DNA of 64,000 nt from Planctomycetota bacterium (GCA_024277285.1 JAJRVM010000379.1:5628-69627), one strand, 5' to 3'. Shown: positions 31,201 to 46,200, counted from the first letter of the stretch. The notes: a model not told the origin generated them from the letters alone. A program made the numbers and translations.

Positions 31201-34200
31201 CGGTAGCCGCTCCATCGTCAAGTGTCGTTGCCGTGAAATTATCGCCGGCGCCACCCACGCTTGCAAACAGTTGCACCTGATCACCGTTGGGAGCAACCAG
31301 ATAGACGGCAAGATCAGCATCGAAACTGTGAGCGATATCCAGATTGACATCGACATCACTGATCGTCACGGCACTGTCGACGTAGAGCGTCGTCTCGAGT
31401 GTCCCATTGTCGGGAATATCGAGGCTGCGCACAGCCATCGCATCGAGTCCGGCCAACGGTGTGATAGCAGGCGCGGTTGGTGGCTGCAGTGTAATGTAGT
31501 TACCTTGAACACCGGTTGACGATGGTTCGATCTTATTTCGAACCAACTCCAAACCGGAGATATTCGCGACCGAGCCAGCAATAGACGCATTGACTTCAAC
31601 GTCAGTCTCTGGAATCAAAGTGACCCAGAGTTCATGTGGATTCAGCGTCCCCAAGTCGCGGATTCCGCCGATGCCGGCCAGATCAAGGTCGAGTGGCGTT
31701 ATTGATGCGCCAGCCTTGGGATAGATCGAAACCTTCGGACTGGGAAGACCAAAGTCGGTCAGATTGGCGAACACCAAGAGATCGAACCCGGTGTAATCGT
31801 CGCCAAGAATTTCCGGTCCAGCATCGACCAGGAACACCGCCGCCAGCGCCGCCGCGGGCGGCTGCGTCAATGGCGTTTCCACCAGTGAGATCAGGTCCTC
31901 GAAGTCGGCGATAGTAGTCGACCCGGGCGCGAGTCCGTAGAGCGCGGCACCTCCCGCCAGATCGGCGACGATCGGAGTATACTCTTCGTTTGTGTTGAAC
32001 GCGTTCGAGAGGAACGGATTGTCCGCCCGCAGTCCGCTTTGCCGAAGTTGCGCCGCACTCATCGTGATCTGCTCTGAGTATCCCAAACGCGAATTGGGAA
32101 TACTGGAGCTCGCGGTATTGTAACCAAAAATTATTCGCCCACTCTCACCGACGGTCGCTCCGGTTCCGCCCGAGGTATTGACCGCAGCGTTGAACAGGTC
32201 GACATCGGTTCCGACCAGTTTTACGGTGCCGCCGGCTCCACCGCCACTGCGGCCACCGGTGCCACCTCGGCCACCGCTACCCCCGTTGCCACCACTGCCA
32301 CCACTGCCACCGGCGCCGCCATCGCCAGCGTCGCTATTGGAATTGCTGTTCCCGCCGCCGCCACGGTCGCCACCCTCGCCGCGCGTACCGCCCTGATCCG
32401 GGCTGTTGGCACCCCCGGCCCCCCCACTTCCTCCAGAGCCTCCCGACCCGCCACTGCCGCCGCTCGCGTCGCTGAAGTTGCCATCCCCACCATTGCCCCC
32501 CGTTGAGCCTTTCGTTCCACTGCCACCCTCGGCTCCGTCGGCGCCCCGAATGCCGCTGGATCCATTCGTCCCGGTCCCACCAAGCGCGCGTAACTGGCTG
32601 TTCGAACCAACAATGATTCGTCCCTGGGCAATGATCTCGAACGCTCCGCCGCCACCGCCGCCAACGCCACCCGAGCCTCCTCGGCCACCGCCACCACCGC
32701 CACCACCGGCGCCACCGCCACCACCACCGCCGCCGCCATCACCGCCGTCAGTATCCAACTCGAAAACAAGGTCATCCACGTCGCCGCCACCGCCACCACC
32801 GCCACCGCCACCGCCGCCGCCGCCACCGCCGCCGCCGCCGGTACCGCCGCTGCCTGCACCGCCAGCGCCGCCGCCGCCACCACCCGAGATGGTGATGCCC
32901 AAGCCGTTATTCACGCCCCGGACACCAGATGCCCCTGCGTTTCCCGCGCGGCCTGTGCTACCTCCACTGCCCGAGTTGCCGGTAGTGCCACCACCGCCGC
33001 CACTGTTGGTACCACCGCCACCACCACCGCCGCGGCCAGTACCTCTGGTCCCGCCACCGACGCCGAAAACGCCCAACCCACCGGATCCGCCGATTCCGCC
33101 GCTGCTCGGCGAGTTCACACCGCTCAAACCGCTGCCGCCAAACGCGGCGCGCGACGTACTTGAACTGCCACTGCCACTAGTACCACTGCTACCACTGCTG
33201 CCGCTGGAGCCGCCGTACACGGAATACCGCACATCAAAAACATCCACTTTTCCGCCGCCGCCGCCACGACCGCCACTACCGCCCCTGCCTCCGGAACCAC
33301 CACTCGTGCCGGCAGTGCCCGTGACGCCGCCACCGCCGCCGCCGCCGCCAGCCGCAGCGGTGCGACCATTCGCATCTGCCTTAAAGATCACGTTTTCTTC
33401 GATGAAGACGTCGTCTGCCACTTGGACCGACAGCCCGCGGGAACCCGTTGCGCTGACCACGCTAAAGGCCGTAATTCGCAGGTCGCCGGCAAATCGGAAC
33501 TCGGCAATGCTGTTCGCCACTCTCTGGTAGCTGTAAACCGGATTGCCGTTCTGCCCACTGCCATACCCATTAATCGTGCCCGCATCCGTATTGAATACGA
33601 CGGTCCCCGACAACGTCAGGGTCGGTACGGCGTTATTGGCTGCGCGACCCGCCCCTGGAAAGACAAGTTCGGTTACGATCAGATCATCGAATAGGACATT
33701 GTCAGCCGACCACGAGACGTCGCGCAGGGCGGCGAAGTCCGCCGGAAAGACGATGGTTTGCAAACCCTGATCGCGATCGATAGTCAGTCCGGCATCGTCG
33801 GTGGAATAGGTCACCGTCGTCCCGGTGACAGTCGTGCCCGTGAACGTGACTGGATGTGTCCCGGCGGCCAACGTGAACAGATTAACTGAAAACAACGAGA
33901 ACGGGCTATCGGCGGCTGACTTAAGCGTCAGTGTGCCGGTGCCACCGAGTGCCGGGCTGATGTCGTCGTTGCGAGCGAGCGTTCCGGAGACCTCGAAGCC
34001 GTCTTCCACGTAGGTCGTGGAGGGCGATGCGGTGAGTCCGTCGAAACTGATTGACGTTTCGTAGTACGTGTATTTATTGAATCCGCTCGCCTCAAACACG
34101 ACCTGTCCCGAACGCAACTCGACGCGGTTCTCGTCAATCGTGCCGTCAACGTTACTGGATACTTCGCCGAGTACTTCAAGCGTATCAGATTGCCCACCAC

Positions 34201-37200
34201 CAATGACGCGAGTGAGATCAGCTCCTAACGTATTGATAACCAGGTACGGAGCTGTGCTGGGAATCGCATCGGCTTCTAATTGCCCGCTGCTCTTGTGCGT
34301 CCAGGCAACCGGCACCGAACCTGTCCCCGTGTTCCCACTATTGTCAACCATCAAGGTCTCAATCGTGAGGTCGAGCGAGGCATACTGATTGGGTTGTGGC
34401 TGACCATCAATAACGACAGTCGCCGTATCGTCATTGGCACCACCGCGCACACGAGTCAGCGGTTCCCCGATGCTCAGTATGGAAATCCGGTCGTTACCGC
34501 CACCGCCGTCCACATCAACGACAGTGTTCTGAAGGTTACCATTCTGGTCCGTATCAATGGTCAGGAAATCATTGCCCGAACCCAATTGCACATGAACGCG
34601 GCCAAGGTTCTCGAAATTGACATCGACCGTGGTCAGATTTCGGACGACGCCAGTGTTGGTGAGGCCGGCATCTTCGATAAACCCAGGTGCCGATTGCGGC
34701 AGTGCCGCCGTGCTTGCACTGCGGTCGAATGTCAGTCGGTCAAGTGCCCCGTCCCCCTTCACGGTCAACGCCGCGGATGCCTCAACAACCGTCACGCCGA
34801 GCGGGAAATTTGGTATTGCTGGCGGATCGTCCTCGCCATCGTCGCCCGCCTGCAGATCGATCATGGTCGGATGATGAATATCGACCACTCGCACATGATC
34901 ACCGCCGCCACCGGTATTGAGTATCAACTCGGTCGTGGTATCGACAATCGTAAAGAAATCGTCGGCATCACTTTGATTCACGGTCAGCGATTCAAACCCT
35001 TCAAAGTCGATCGGGGATGGCAAACTTGCCGTATCGGTCAATTGCCCGCGCGTTCCACCGGCGGTGGCCGACAACGACATATTGCCGAAACTGGCCGAGG
35101 TTACAGTCAAGGCATCTGCAGTTCCGCCTCCTCCCAGTGCCAATAGCGGTCCAGCCATGAGGCTCAGATCACTGCCAACGGTCAACGCATCGCTACCCAA
35201 ACCTGTATCGACGGTCGTCTGTGTGCCACCGTCAATGCTGCTTACGGCAAACACGTCGGCGACGGCTCCCAGGAAGATATTCAGGGCCTCAAACTCGCCG
35301 TAAAGCAGGCCCCTGGAACTGTTGATCTGAGTCTGATCGGGGTCTCCCATACCCAGGCCCGTCACGCTGGCGTTTGTCAACAGACCTTCGTTGGCAACGG
35401 CATCGCCGTCATCTGACACATTCAGCGTGTCGACACCGCCGCCGCCCAACAACTCAACGAGTCCCGAGATGCTATTGACGGTATTAAGCGTCGCATCGCC
35501 GACGTTAAAGTTGTCATCTCCCTCGCCACCACGCAACGTCGTTCGCGTTGCGTCATCCGTGCTGTTGACGCCAACAACATCGTCGCCCCGGTTCAAACCG
35601 ATTTCCAGATTATTTGTCGTTGCACTGGTGCTTTCGATCGTCAACAGATCGACCGCGCGTCCCAGTTCGAGCTGAACATCCTCCACTCCGGAATATTGGA
35701 TGCCGACCGCACCAAACCCGCTCAGTTCTGTATCGGTAAGCGTGCCGGTGTTGTTCTTCAAGTCACCCGAATCATCAAGGTACAGCACGTCGCCATCCGC
35801 GCCTGTGTTGACGACCAGCAGAGCATCCAATCGGTCGAGCAACCCACCGGTCGCCGTCGTGGTTGCGTTGCTGCCAACGTACACCAGGTCGGCACCAGCC
35901 AACGTATCAACGGTCGTCGCGCCGCTGCGGATATTGGTAATGCGCACAACGTCATCGTTCTGGCCCGTCTTGATGGTCACCGCACTGCCCAGAATGTCAC
36001 CGGCCAAACTCACCAATGCACCATCCACAAGGTCGGCATCAGCGTATTCTGCTGTGAGCGTTACGGCCCCGGTCGTTGAGATAACACTGCCGCTGAGCGT
36101 CACAATGTCGTCGCCGACCAGCAATTCGATGGCACCGGACGATGTTGTCACTGTAGCCAAGGCACCCAGGCGTAGATTCTCGACCGAGGCATTAGTCCCG
36201 TCGTCAACCACCAACCGAATGTCACCAGCCGTCGTGTCGATGGTACCGACATGGAGATCTCCGACTCTCTCCCGCAGGAAAATCCCAAGTTCAGCAGAGG
36301 CTGATACGGTCTTGAAGGGACCTGGTCCGTAGCCGGCTGAGTTAATTTCGATGGCGTCGCTCACCAAACCGATAGAACCTGCTTGAGCGGTTAAATCGAT
36401 CGTTCCCGCAGTTGCCGACACATTGGTGTTGTCGTCACCGAAGGCGTCGATAATGTTACCGGTCGACACAAGGGTGACATCGCCCGTTGCCGAAAAGACG
36501 GAGCCGAGTTCGAGATCGCCCGTAAACTCCGTGATGAAGATGTCATCTTGAGCGTCCGCGGACAACAAGCTTGAATTGGTCTGAATTGGCCAGCTCGCGG
36601 TGCCAATGGCGCCGGCGGCGCTGAGTGCTACGCCCTGGATTGTCGCCAGGTTGACCACATTCTGACCATTGCTGATGATCTGCGCGCCAGCATTTCCAAG
36701 AATGCTGCCACCCTCGTTCCCGATCGTCGTAGTTCCCAACGGGTTATCGATCACGCCATCGAGTGTCACAGCGTTGGGATCGGTGTGCTCCTGTTCGATG
36801 GTGATCCGGGTACTGCCTGGGTCGATCGAGATATTCGCAGCCGGGACGAAGTTGACCAATGTAGTATTGCCGATCCGGGCGACAATGTTCGAGGTCAACT
36901 GGGCTGGAGTGAGTGTCGAGGCACTTTGGACGTCGATATCGTTGACGATCAGTTCCTTGTCGGAACGGTTGGTGATTTCGACAAACTCGAAGCTGGTCAG
37001 GAAAGTGACCGTTGGCACGCCGGTTATCGACGCGGTCGAAGTGGCCCCCGTTGCTCCGTCATAGACCGATGCAGGAATGTACAGCAGCACGTTGCCGGCG
37101 GTCCCCTGACCGCCATTGCGAATATCGTCGACGATCACTTGCGGCCCGGAGATCGTATCACCCACCTGGTAGCTATCGCCATCGAGCGTCGCATTGACCA

Positions 37201-40200
37201 GTCGGATGACGCGGCCTGCTGCATCGACCTCGACAACCGGACTGCGAGCGCCCAGCAGCACGATCGACGAATCGAAGGCAATTGAGCGCGATTGATTCAA
37301 CGTTTGAGTGACCGCTTCGTCGCCCGTGTCAATCAGCACGAATCCTTGCTTCGTCGCCGTGGCCGTGTAGGTCGTGGAATAGGGCACTTCGGCTTGGACC
37401 AACAGGTCTCGAGTGCGGATCTCGCCGCCCAGATTGGCAACAACCTCCGTGGTTGTGGTCTGAGTCGTCGACGCGGTCGCGTCCGCATCGCCGCCGAGAC
37501 CGTTCGCTTGTGCCGTCGATTCGGAACCGGTGGTCAGGTTCTCTTGGACGCCCAAGATTTCGACTTTGCCTTCACCACGGACCACTGCTCCGCTGACGAT
37601 GATCACATCGACGTCGGATGTTGCGTTAGTCGTTGCATTCGCCGAAGTAATAGGAACTCCGGCATCAGCGTCCGTATCGGCCGCCGCATCAATGTCCAGT
37701 TTGGTCACTGCGGCCTTGACGGTCGTATTTTCGCCGCCAATCGTTCCGGCGACGGTCGTAATGGTCGCTCCGGTGTACGTTGCGTTGGCCGTCGCGTCAG
37801 CACCGACTCCCAACCCATCCGCGTTCGCCGTCGCAGAGGCGTCGGCACGCGTCGAAACAAGTGCTTCCACAAAAACGTCGCCAACGGCCGCGACAGAGGC
37901 ACCGGCCGTTACGGTCGCGCTGGTATTGTCGTCGATCGTCATGTCGGTCGTCGCCTCGACGACCGCCACGGCGGCCCCCGCCGAGCCAGTGCCGGTCGCA
38001 TCAACAAGATTCGACGAGATCGCGCGCAGTGTAAAATCTTGATCTGCGGTTACCGTGGTACCGCCGCCAAGTACCGCACTGTTGTTATTCACGACATCGG
38101 CAGCAGGACTCATGAGCCCCACGGCGATCACGCCACCAACGGTGCCGTCCGCATCGACGTCAACATCGGTGTTAGAAGTGGAGATAATCTGGACATTCTC
38201 AGCACGGATCACGCCGCCCGATTCGGTGAAAGCACTGACGGTCGGCTCGGCACTCGAATCGATGCCAATGAAACTGACCGCGATGACGCCACCGGCCAGT
38301 CCCGTGCCGGTGGCATCTGCGTTTGCGGTCGAGTTCGCATCAAAGGCTACGGTCCCGTCGAAGGCGGTGATCTCCGCGTCAGCGCCTAGGTAAGCGAGTA
38401 CGTTGGGTGCGGCCCGGCTTTCGGAACTCGATCCCGCCACACCGACCAACCCGATCGCGATGACATCGGTGGGAGCATCGGTTGTTATGTCGGCGATCGC
38501 ATCGACATCGACGCCGCCGCCGATGACGGTGATCTTCGCCGGCACACCACTCGACACGCTCTCCGTTTCCGCACCCACAAACGCTTCGACAGTACTGGTA
38601 TCTTCAACCGTCAATCCGATCCCGGAACCAGCTAGCAAACCGAGCCCGGCCATTTCGGCCTGCGTCCGAGCCTGGTTCGTCGCATCGGCCGTCACATTGA
38701 CCTGCCCGGCAGTGACCTCGGCTCCATCTGCGACGTAGGCGCGCGTGGTGGTGTCATTGGTTGTGTTCACCACCGCCGCTGCGACGGATATGAGCCCCGC
38801 GGCGGCACCGTTAACCGAGCCAAGCAGCGTGGAGCTGGAAACAGCGTCCATGTCCAACGTGGCGCCACCCAATTGCAAAACAGCTCCATCGTCGACATAC
38901 GCGGCGGTAGTGCGTTTGTTTTCCATCGATGCGCTGGCTCCCGCACCGCTGATCGCGCCTGCACCGAGGACTACGGTTGATGGATCGGCATTAGTCGTGT
39001 CGGTTGCCGTGACCACAAGCGTGTTCGCTGTGACGGTGCTGTCGCCAGTGGTGTAGGCTTCCGTTGTTCCTTCAATCAAGACATCGGCGGACATGAATGC
39101 CATGGCGACGGCGCCTGCGGAAAGCCCGCGAATAACGGGGCTCGCGTCGGCGTCATTGGAAGCAGTCACGGTAACGTTGTTTCCGGCCGCGGTGAGCGTC
39201 GCACCATCGATGTAGGCTTTGGTCGTGCCATCGATCGTTGTCTCTGAACTGCCGCCGGCGCCCGATATACCGATCCCCAAGGCGACGGCACCAACCGTGC
39301 TTTCTGTGGCGATCTCAGGATTGGAACTGGCCGTAATCGATATATTGTTATTGCCTGCGGCGGTGACGGCCGAATCGGCAACGTAGGCAGAGACGGTATC
39401 GCCAATTTCGTCCTGTGCCAGTGCTACGCCGACCGCCAGGCTGATAATCGAGCCGCTTAAGGCGACCGAAATAACGTCCGAACTGATCTTCGCGACGGCG
39501 TTCGCGGCGACCGTAACCGCGCCCGCAGCCTGGACATCACCCGACCCGGCGATGTAGGCCAACACGTCGTTTGCAAGCACGTTGCTTGCGGTAGTAAGTG
39601 CCACCGCCGCAGCGCCGCCAATCGAGATACTTGCTGCAGCACTCGCGGTAAATGTCAGCGCGGTAATGCCAGAACGCTCGTCGGCGGTTACCGAAATGCC
39701 GGCCGTGGTTGCGTCAACCAGATCGGCGTTCGTAATGTATGCGGAAACGTCGTTCTGAATGTCGTTGTTCGCCAAGGCGAGGCCGAAGGAGGCCGAGAAC
39801 CCGTAGGAACCGAATGATGCGGCAAGGGAAACGGCAGCCGTGGTCGCGGTGATCAACGAAGTATCATCAGCGTCCAACGTGATACTCGACGCTGTGATCC
39901 CCGTCGCGCCGTCACCATCGATATACGCTTTGACGTCAGCGCCGATTTTGTTCGACGTGCTGGCACCAGCGCCGCTGATCGCTACGCCGGCAACGCCGCC
40001 GCCGGCAACCGCGCCACTTGCGGCAGCAACAACCGCATCGATGCGCTGGTTACTGACCGCAGTGGCAGTCAACGCTCCCGTGGCCAGGATACTGGAGTTC
40101 TTCACGTAAGCGTGTACCGCGAGCGCGTCGGCCGAACCGTCCGAATCGAATCCGATGTAATTCTCGGCCAGCGAAGCGCCGATCGAACCGCCAACACCGG

Positions 40201-43200
40201 TCGTGCCACCCCCACCGAGTGAGACGGAGAATGCCACCACCAGCGATTGGATGCGCGAATCATTACGAGCATCCAAATCGACCGTACCGGTCGTGACCAC
40301 GTTACTGCCTTCAATGTACGCGCTGGTATTGCTCAGCACGACATTCTCTGCCTTGGCACCCGCTCCGCTCAACGCAACGCCGGCGGTGCCACCAAAGCTG
40401 GCCGCCAACGACGCGGCAATCGCGGTACTGGAAATCGTGCCGTCGGCCAGCGTCCAGATCTCGGTTTCCGAGTAGTCCTGATTATCGAGGTTCAACGAGC
40501 TTTCTTCGCCGCGGTACTCGTAGACTCGACCGCCGATTCCGCCGAATGGGTAGTTGGCGGGAATGCGCACCAGGGTGCCTTGGCCGGAATCCAGTGCCGC
40601 GAATGTTGGCGCGCTGACGGCGACGTCCGTATAGTTCCCCTGAGCAAGGTCGTAGTCGACGGCAGTACTGCCTGGCAACACGTTGGCTTCAACCGTCACC
40701 GAGTCGGCCGTGAGCGTCGTGACGTTCTTGATGAACGCCGACACGTCGTTGCTCACTTCGTTAAACGCGAGCGCCACACCAACAGACAACGAAACGCCCG
40801 CAGTACCGCCACCAAAAGCGCCGGCAATCGACGCCGCCACGGCGTCGGCATCGATCCGTGACGAGTCGACAGCAGTCACTCGGACATTGGCGGCGCTGAT
40901 CGATGCAGAGTCCTCAATCGAAGCGCTGATGTTGGTTTTAATGCGGTTCTCGGTATCAACCCCAGCACCACTCAGCGCGACCCCGTTGCTGGCAGCGGCC
41001 ACGGCGACCGAGCCGGCAAACACCAGCGTCGAAATCTCTTCGTTGCCCGAAGCATCGACCGTCAGATCACCGCTGGCCGTTATCGTGGAATTCGTAATCG
41101 CCGCTCTCACTTCAGCAGCGTCGGGCGTCAGGCTGATCAACTCCCACAACTCAGGATTGCCATAATCCTGAGCCGATAGATCGTTCGTATCGACCAGGAT
41201 CCAATCGCCACTGCCATCGGCCGAGAAATAGGTCTCGTTGGTCAGGTTCTTCGTGCCGTTGCTACCGATGTATTCATAAATACCCGGGTGATCACCGTCG
41301 CGAACTCGAACTCGATCACCTTCCGCCACAGCTGCGTTTGTGTTGGTGTCATCAAAGTCGTAGCGAGTGTACGCCGTGCCGACGTACTCATACACGTAAT
41401 TATCGCGAACACCACCGACGACTCTCACCGTCGTTCCCGGGGACAGCGTTGTGATATCGTCGGTCGAGGAGTGCTGTGCGGCAACGGAACTTGCTTCAGG
41501 GTCCCAGCCGATGTAGTTCGCGGACAGCCCGATACCGATGGACGCCGCGCCGCCGGCCGATCCACCTGCGCCCACCGCCGCACTGGCACCCACCACTCCG
41601 GAGGTGATCGACGAGGTGCTGTCAGCGTCGACATCCACAATGCCGGCGTGTGTGATCGTAACGCCATCAAGGAAGGCAATCTCCGATGTCAGAATGGTAT
41701 TGGTCGCTTTGGCGCCGGCACCCGAAAGCGCCACGTTCAGCGTTCCTCCACCCGCCGCAACGGCCACGGAGGCGGCCACCGAGACGGCGGTAATGTCGGC
41801 ATCGGATGTGGCCGCGACGTAAACATCAATGCTGTCGAGTGGCGTGAGTGCATCGACCGTGGCCGAATCGATAAAAGCACGGACGTCATTGCCAATCGTA
41901 TTGTCCGCCAACGACACACCGATCGCGATTGCGATCGTAATCGCATCACCAGAATCGGCAAACGACGCACCGATGGATGCTCCAACGACATCCGCTTTGA
42001 TACTCGATGTATCCGAGGCATTGAGCGTAATCGTGGAAGTGCCCAACACGGTACCGTCGCTGATGGAGGCTTCGATCGCGTTGTTGATTTCGTTGGTGCT
42101 GCTGGCACCCGATCCGGCCGCCGCAGCCACCGAGCCGGCAAAGGCCAGGCTGTCGATATTGGCCATCGACGTCGCATCGATCAGAATAGCGCCGGTCGCG
42201 GCTTCGACGGTTGTGCTTGCTCCAGAAACGGTCGCCGCTGTTACATTCTGGATATCGTTGGTCGCGATCGTCGCGCCAATCGACACGGCGATGGCGGTGC
42301 TGGAGCCAAACGCGAGTGCCACCGATACGGCACCGCCGTCAGACAGGATGGTGGAATTATCGCGCGCGGTTAGTGAGACGGCTCCGGCATCAACGGTCGC
42401 CCCGTTGCGAATCGCAGCTTCGACACTATTGGCAATCGTATTGTACGAACCAGCCCCAGCCCCCGAGAAACTAAGCGCGGTCTGGCCCTTCGAGACGGCC
42501 ACTGCACCGGCCAACGTGAGGGCTTCGATCGTCGCATCCGACTGGGCCGCGACGACCAGATTACCCAGTTTCGCGTCGACAACGGAACCATCGATCACGG
42601 ACTGCACGTTTACACCGATGTTGTTGGTCGCTACGGAAGCGCCGACCGACAACGAACCGGACGTACCACCGCTGCCAAGCGTGACCGATACGGCAACGCC
42701 GCCGGCGTCGACATCGATGATCGAGGTGTCTTGAGCCTGAATGTTGGCGCCACCTCCAGCGGTAACCATCGCGCCGTTGACGACATTGGCCTCGATCGTC
42801 TTGTAAACATCATTCACGGCAAAGGCGCCTGCCGCTGCGATCGAGAACCCGGAAGTCCCGCTATCACTCTTCGTCACCGCCGCCGCGCCGCCAATCGTCA
42901 CGGCTCGTATGCCCGCGTTGTCCGTGAATTCGAACGAGTGCGCCGCGCCACTCCCGGTTCCCGTGAGGTTTACATCCGCCGTACCCTTCAGGGCCTTGGC
43001 CGCGGTCGTCGCCAACTGGATCGTGTCGGCATCGAGCACAATGACGTAGTATTTACCGTCGTTCGATAGGCCACCTGCCGCGGATCCGTTGGGATCCGAC
43101 TTGTAGGTGATTTGCTGGCCAGTTGTCAGGCCATGGTCGTTCAAAAGAATGGAGTTGTTGATCGTATTGACCGTGCCGCGCGTGTAACGCAACTCATGCG

Positions 43201-46200
43201 GATATACGCCGTCACCCAAAGCGACAAGAGCCTGCTCGGTGCCGCTTGTCGCGTTCGCAGCACTGGTGGCAAGCTGAATCGTATCGCTGTCGACACGAAT
43301 CACGAAATACTGGTCGCCATCGACCAGGCCAGCGATAGCCGTACCGCCGTTGCTGCGATAAATGACGCTATCGCCTGTCGAGAAACCATGTTCGATAATC
43401 GTCAGGCTGTTTATGGTTGTCGCGTCTGTGTCGGTGACAATATGCACGGTTGCCGAATCCGCGGCAGCGAGCGTGAAAGACCGCTCGTACGATTGCCCTA
43501 GATCGAATTCAATTGTCTCGTCACCGAAGCTCTTAGCCAGCACGTTGATAGACCCGCCAACCGTAGAGACGTTGGCGCCGTCGATTTCGGCCGTGACATC
43601 CAGTGTATCGGACGCGACGCGGAACGATTGTTCACCCACACCGAGTGTCGCGAGTGAAACGGCATCACCGTTGACAGCCTCCTTAGCGGTTGCGGCCAGC
43701 TTGATCGTTTTGGAATCGACAACGATCGCGTAGTAACCGCGATTTTCTTCCAAGCCACCAATACCAACTCGGCCCGGAGTCAGGGTATGATCTTCCGTGC
43801 CAAGCGATTCGAGGTCGATAGAATCACCGGCCAGCGCGTTCTGCTCGTATGAAGCAAGCGTGATTTTATTGCTAGTCACGCGAATGGCGTAGTACGCGCC
43901 ATCCAACAGCCCACCAATGTCATTGCCATCGTTGCTGGTGTAGGTGACTCGCTGCCCTGTCTGCAGGCCATGCCCGGCAATCTCAATCGTATTGTTAGCG
44001 GTGTCAACAATCGATGCACTGGAACTGTCGAAGGAGAGCGGGGTATTGACTTCACCTGCGGTGTAAAGCAGCCGATCTCCCGTCGAAAGCCCATGGTCAT
44101 CGGCAAACGAAACCGTGTTGCTTGTGGTGCTGACAACGTTTGAATCGTCCGCTTCGAAAGATAGGGTCGTCTGCTCGCCAATCGTGTTGATCGCGATCGA
44201 TGCGCCGATACCGCCGCTGACGCTCGTACCTCCGCTACTGTCGCTCGACTTCTTGCCGCCAATCGATGCGGCAATCGCAACGCCTCCTCCGTAGGCTTCG
44301 ATGGAGGAGACATCGGTCGCCACGACGGAAACGTCACCAGTGGCTGTCACGTCAGCGCCGCCAGAAATATCGGCACTCACGCCACCCGTAATCGTGTTGA
44401 TCGAAATGGCGCCCGCAGCGGCAAGCTGGAAGTTGCCACTGCCTCCGGCCAACGCTCCCGAGACCGTGATCGCCATAATCTCAGCACGATTTTTGCCAAA
44501 CACGTCGACCGTACCCACGTGGTCTACATCGACGTCGAATAGCGTCGCGGTCGTGTTCGCATCAATCGTATTGATGGCCAGCGAGAAGCCGACCCCGGCA
44601 TTCGATCCGCCAACGCCGACGGCCAGCACACCACCGAGCGCAAAAATGGAAGATGCGTCGTCGGCCGTTATGGCGAGGTCGTAGGCGGGCGACGAAGTGT
44701 CAACGACCCCCGTCATGAACGCGTCGGTCGAGTTGGTAATGTCATTCAGCGACACGGAACCCGCAACCGAAATACCGGTTCCATTTTGCTCGGCCTCGAC
44801 GCCAACCCCAGCGCTGGTCGAGATGATTTCGCCGCGGCGGACCGCGGAAATCGTCACGCCGTCATTCGATCGCACAACCAGGCGGTCGGCGGCAATCGCG
44901 GGCCCCTGAATATAGCTCTTGGTGTTGCCCGTCAATTCATTCTTGCTGAACGAACCGGCCAGCGCGGCGGTAGTCTTGCCTTGAGCCTCGGCGCTCTTGT
45001 CGGGCAAGACAATCGAGGCTGCGATCGCCAGCGCAAACAGGTCAGTCTGGTTCAAGGCATCGATCTTCACGCTATTGGCCACCAGCAAGCCGGCGTCGTA
45101 GACGTAGGCGTAGACGTCATCCTTGACCAGGTTCAGTGACACATTAGCCGAAATACCGATACCGAACTTGGGCTTGGTGTCGCTTGAGGTGCCGACCGGT
45201 GACTCGCCCGAGCTGCTGCTACTGGTTCCCTTCGGAGGGGTTCCACCAGCCACTGCCGCGGCAGCGGAAAAAGCCCACAAGGCACCATCCACCTTCGCCG
45301 TGACCAACACGTCGCCCGAAACGTCGATCGATGTGTCGGCAGATGGAGCAACGCCGTTGGTAGCATCGATCGTTGGATCGATATTACCGATGATGGCATT
45401 GGTATTGCGGTCGATCTCGTTGATTGCCACGGTAATGCCGAAGCCAAGGTTCTGCGACTTAGCGATGGCGCCGGCCCAGTTGATATTGGTCTCGAGACTG
45501 CCGGCGTAGACCGTCAGCGGGCTGCCGGTTACATCGTTTTCCGATGGATCGGATCCGCTCGACACTTTCGCCCCGCCGCTCAATTGAGCCAGCGAGTAAC
45601 TGTTTTGGCCGACGTAAGCTACCGTACCCGCGATCCCGAACGTGCCTGCCTCGGCTCCCGCCTGCGAGAAGTTGAAGTTCATGAGAGCCTCTTCGGCCTT
45701 CATGTTCATTCCGCCCAGCGCACCGGTGTAGATCTCAGCAGCGTCTTCGACCAACGATATCGTTTCATTGTCCAACAACATGACGAAGATCGCGCCACCG
45801 ATTCCGCCACGTTGATTCTCGTCGCCCGAGACCCCCACGCTGCCTTTGTCGGCACCAAAGTCGAAACCAAGCAGGTCGACACTGACCGAGGGAAGTGCAA
45901 AATCGAAGACGCCCGTGATGTTGAGCATCTGCATGTAGTTGGTTGCTTCGATTGATACCGACTCGTTGCCGTCGGGACTCCGGAACGCGGTGTTCTTGTT
46001 CAGTTTGGCACCCGATTTCACGATCGCTTGCGAAACGTTGTCGAAATCGATGTAATTGATCGATCCGGCTACGGACGAACCACCCGGAGCCGCCTTCGCG
46101 GTACTGCGCGCCCAGGTGTTCAGCAAGCTCTTCAGGCCGAGCGTACCGTCCATATAGCCGAGAACGGAATCGATCAAGTTGCCATCCGATTTCAATTTAT

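Larger units (their letters stand above)
38000..45600 (-). repeat. Alternating beta-strand repeats of the giant protein
   Basis: Residues about 1693-4227. Imperfect units of about 75 residues alternate in two forms: one ends ALSGAGAxxxNxI and the other ends SIGASLAxNxI. Each has a core V.AxxxSxIxAxxxAxSVAxxxG and a strand VxAYIxxxxVxAxG. Similar tracts occur in large haemagglutinin-like exoproteins. The fold is probably a beta-solenoid. Confidence 0.8.

Noticed and set aside
32406..33530. Plus-strand 374-codon Pro/Ala-rich open frame opposite the glycine-rich tract
   Set aside because: It is the complement of Gly codons (GGN gives CCN), with no ribosome site and no domain; the minus-strand frame is part of a 28-kb gene with clear domains.
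41288..42373. Long plus-strand frames (up to 366 codons) opposite the beta-strand repeats of the giant gene
   Set aside because: Composition mirrors the minus-strand repeats and no independent domain is seen.
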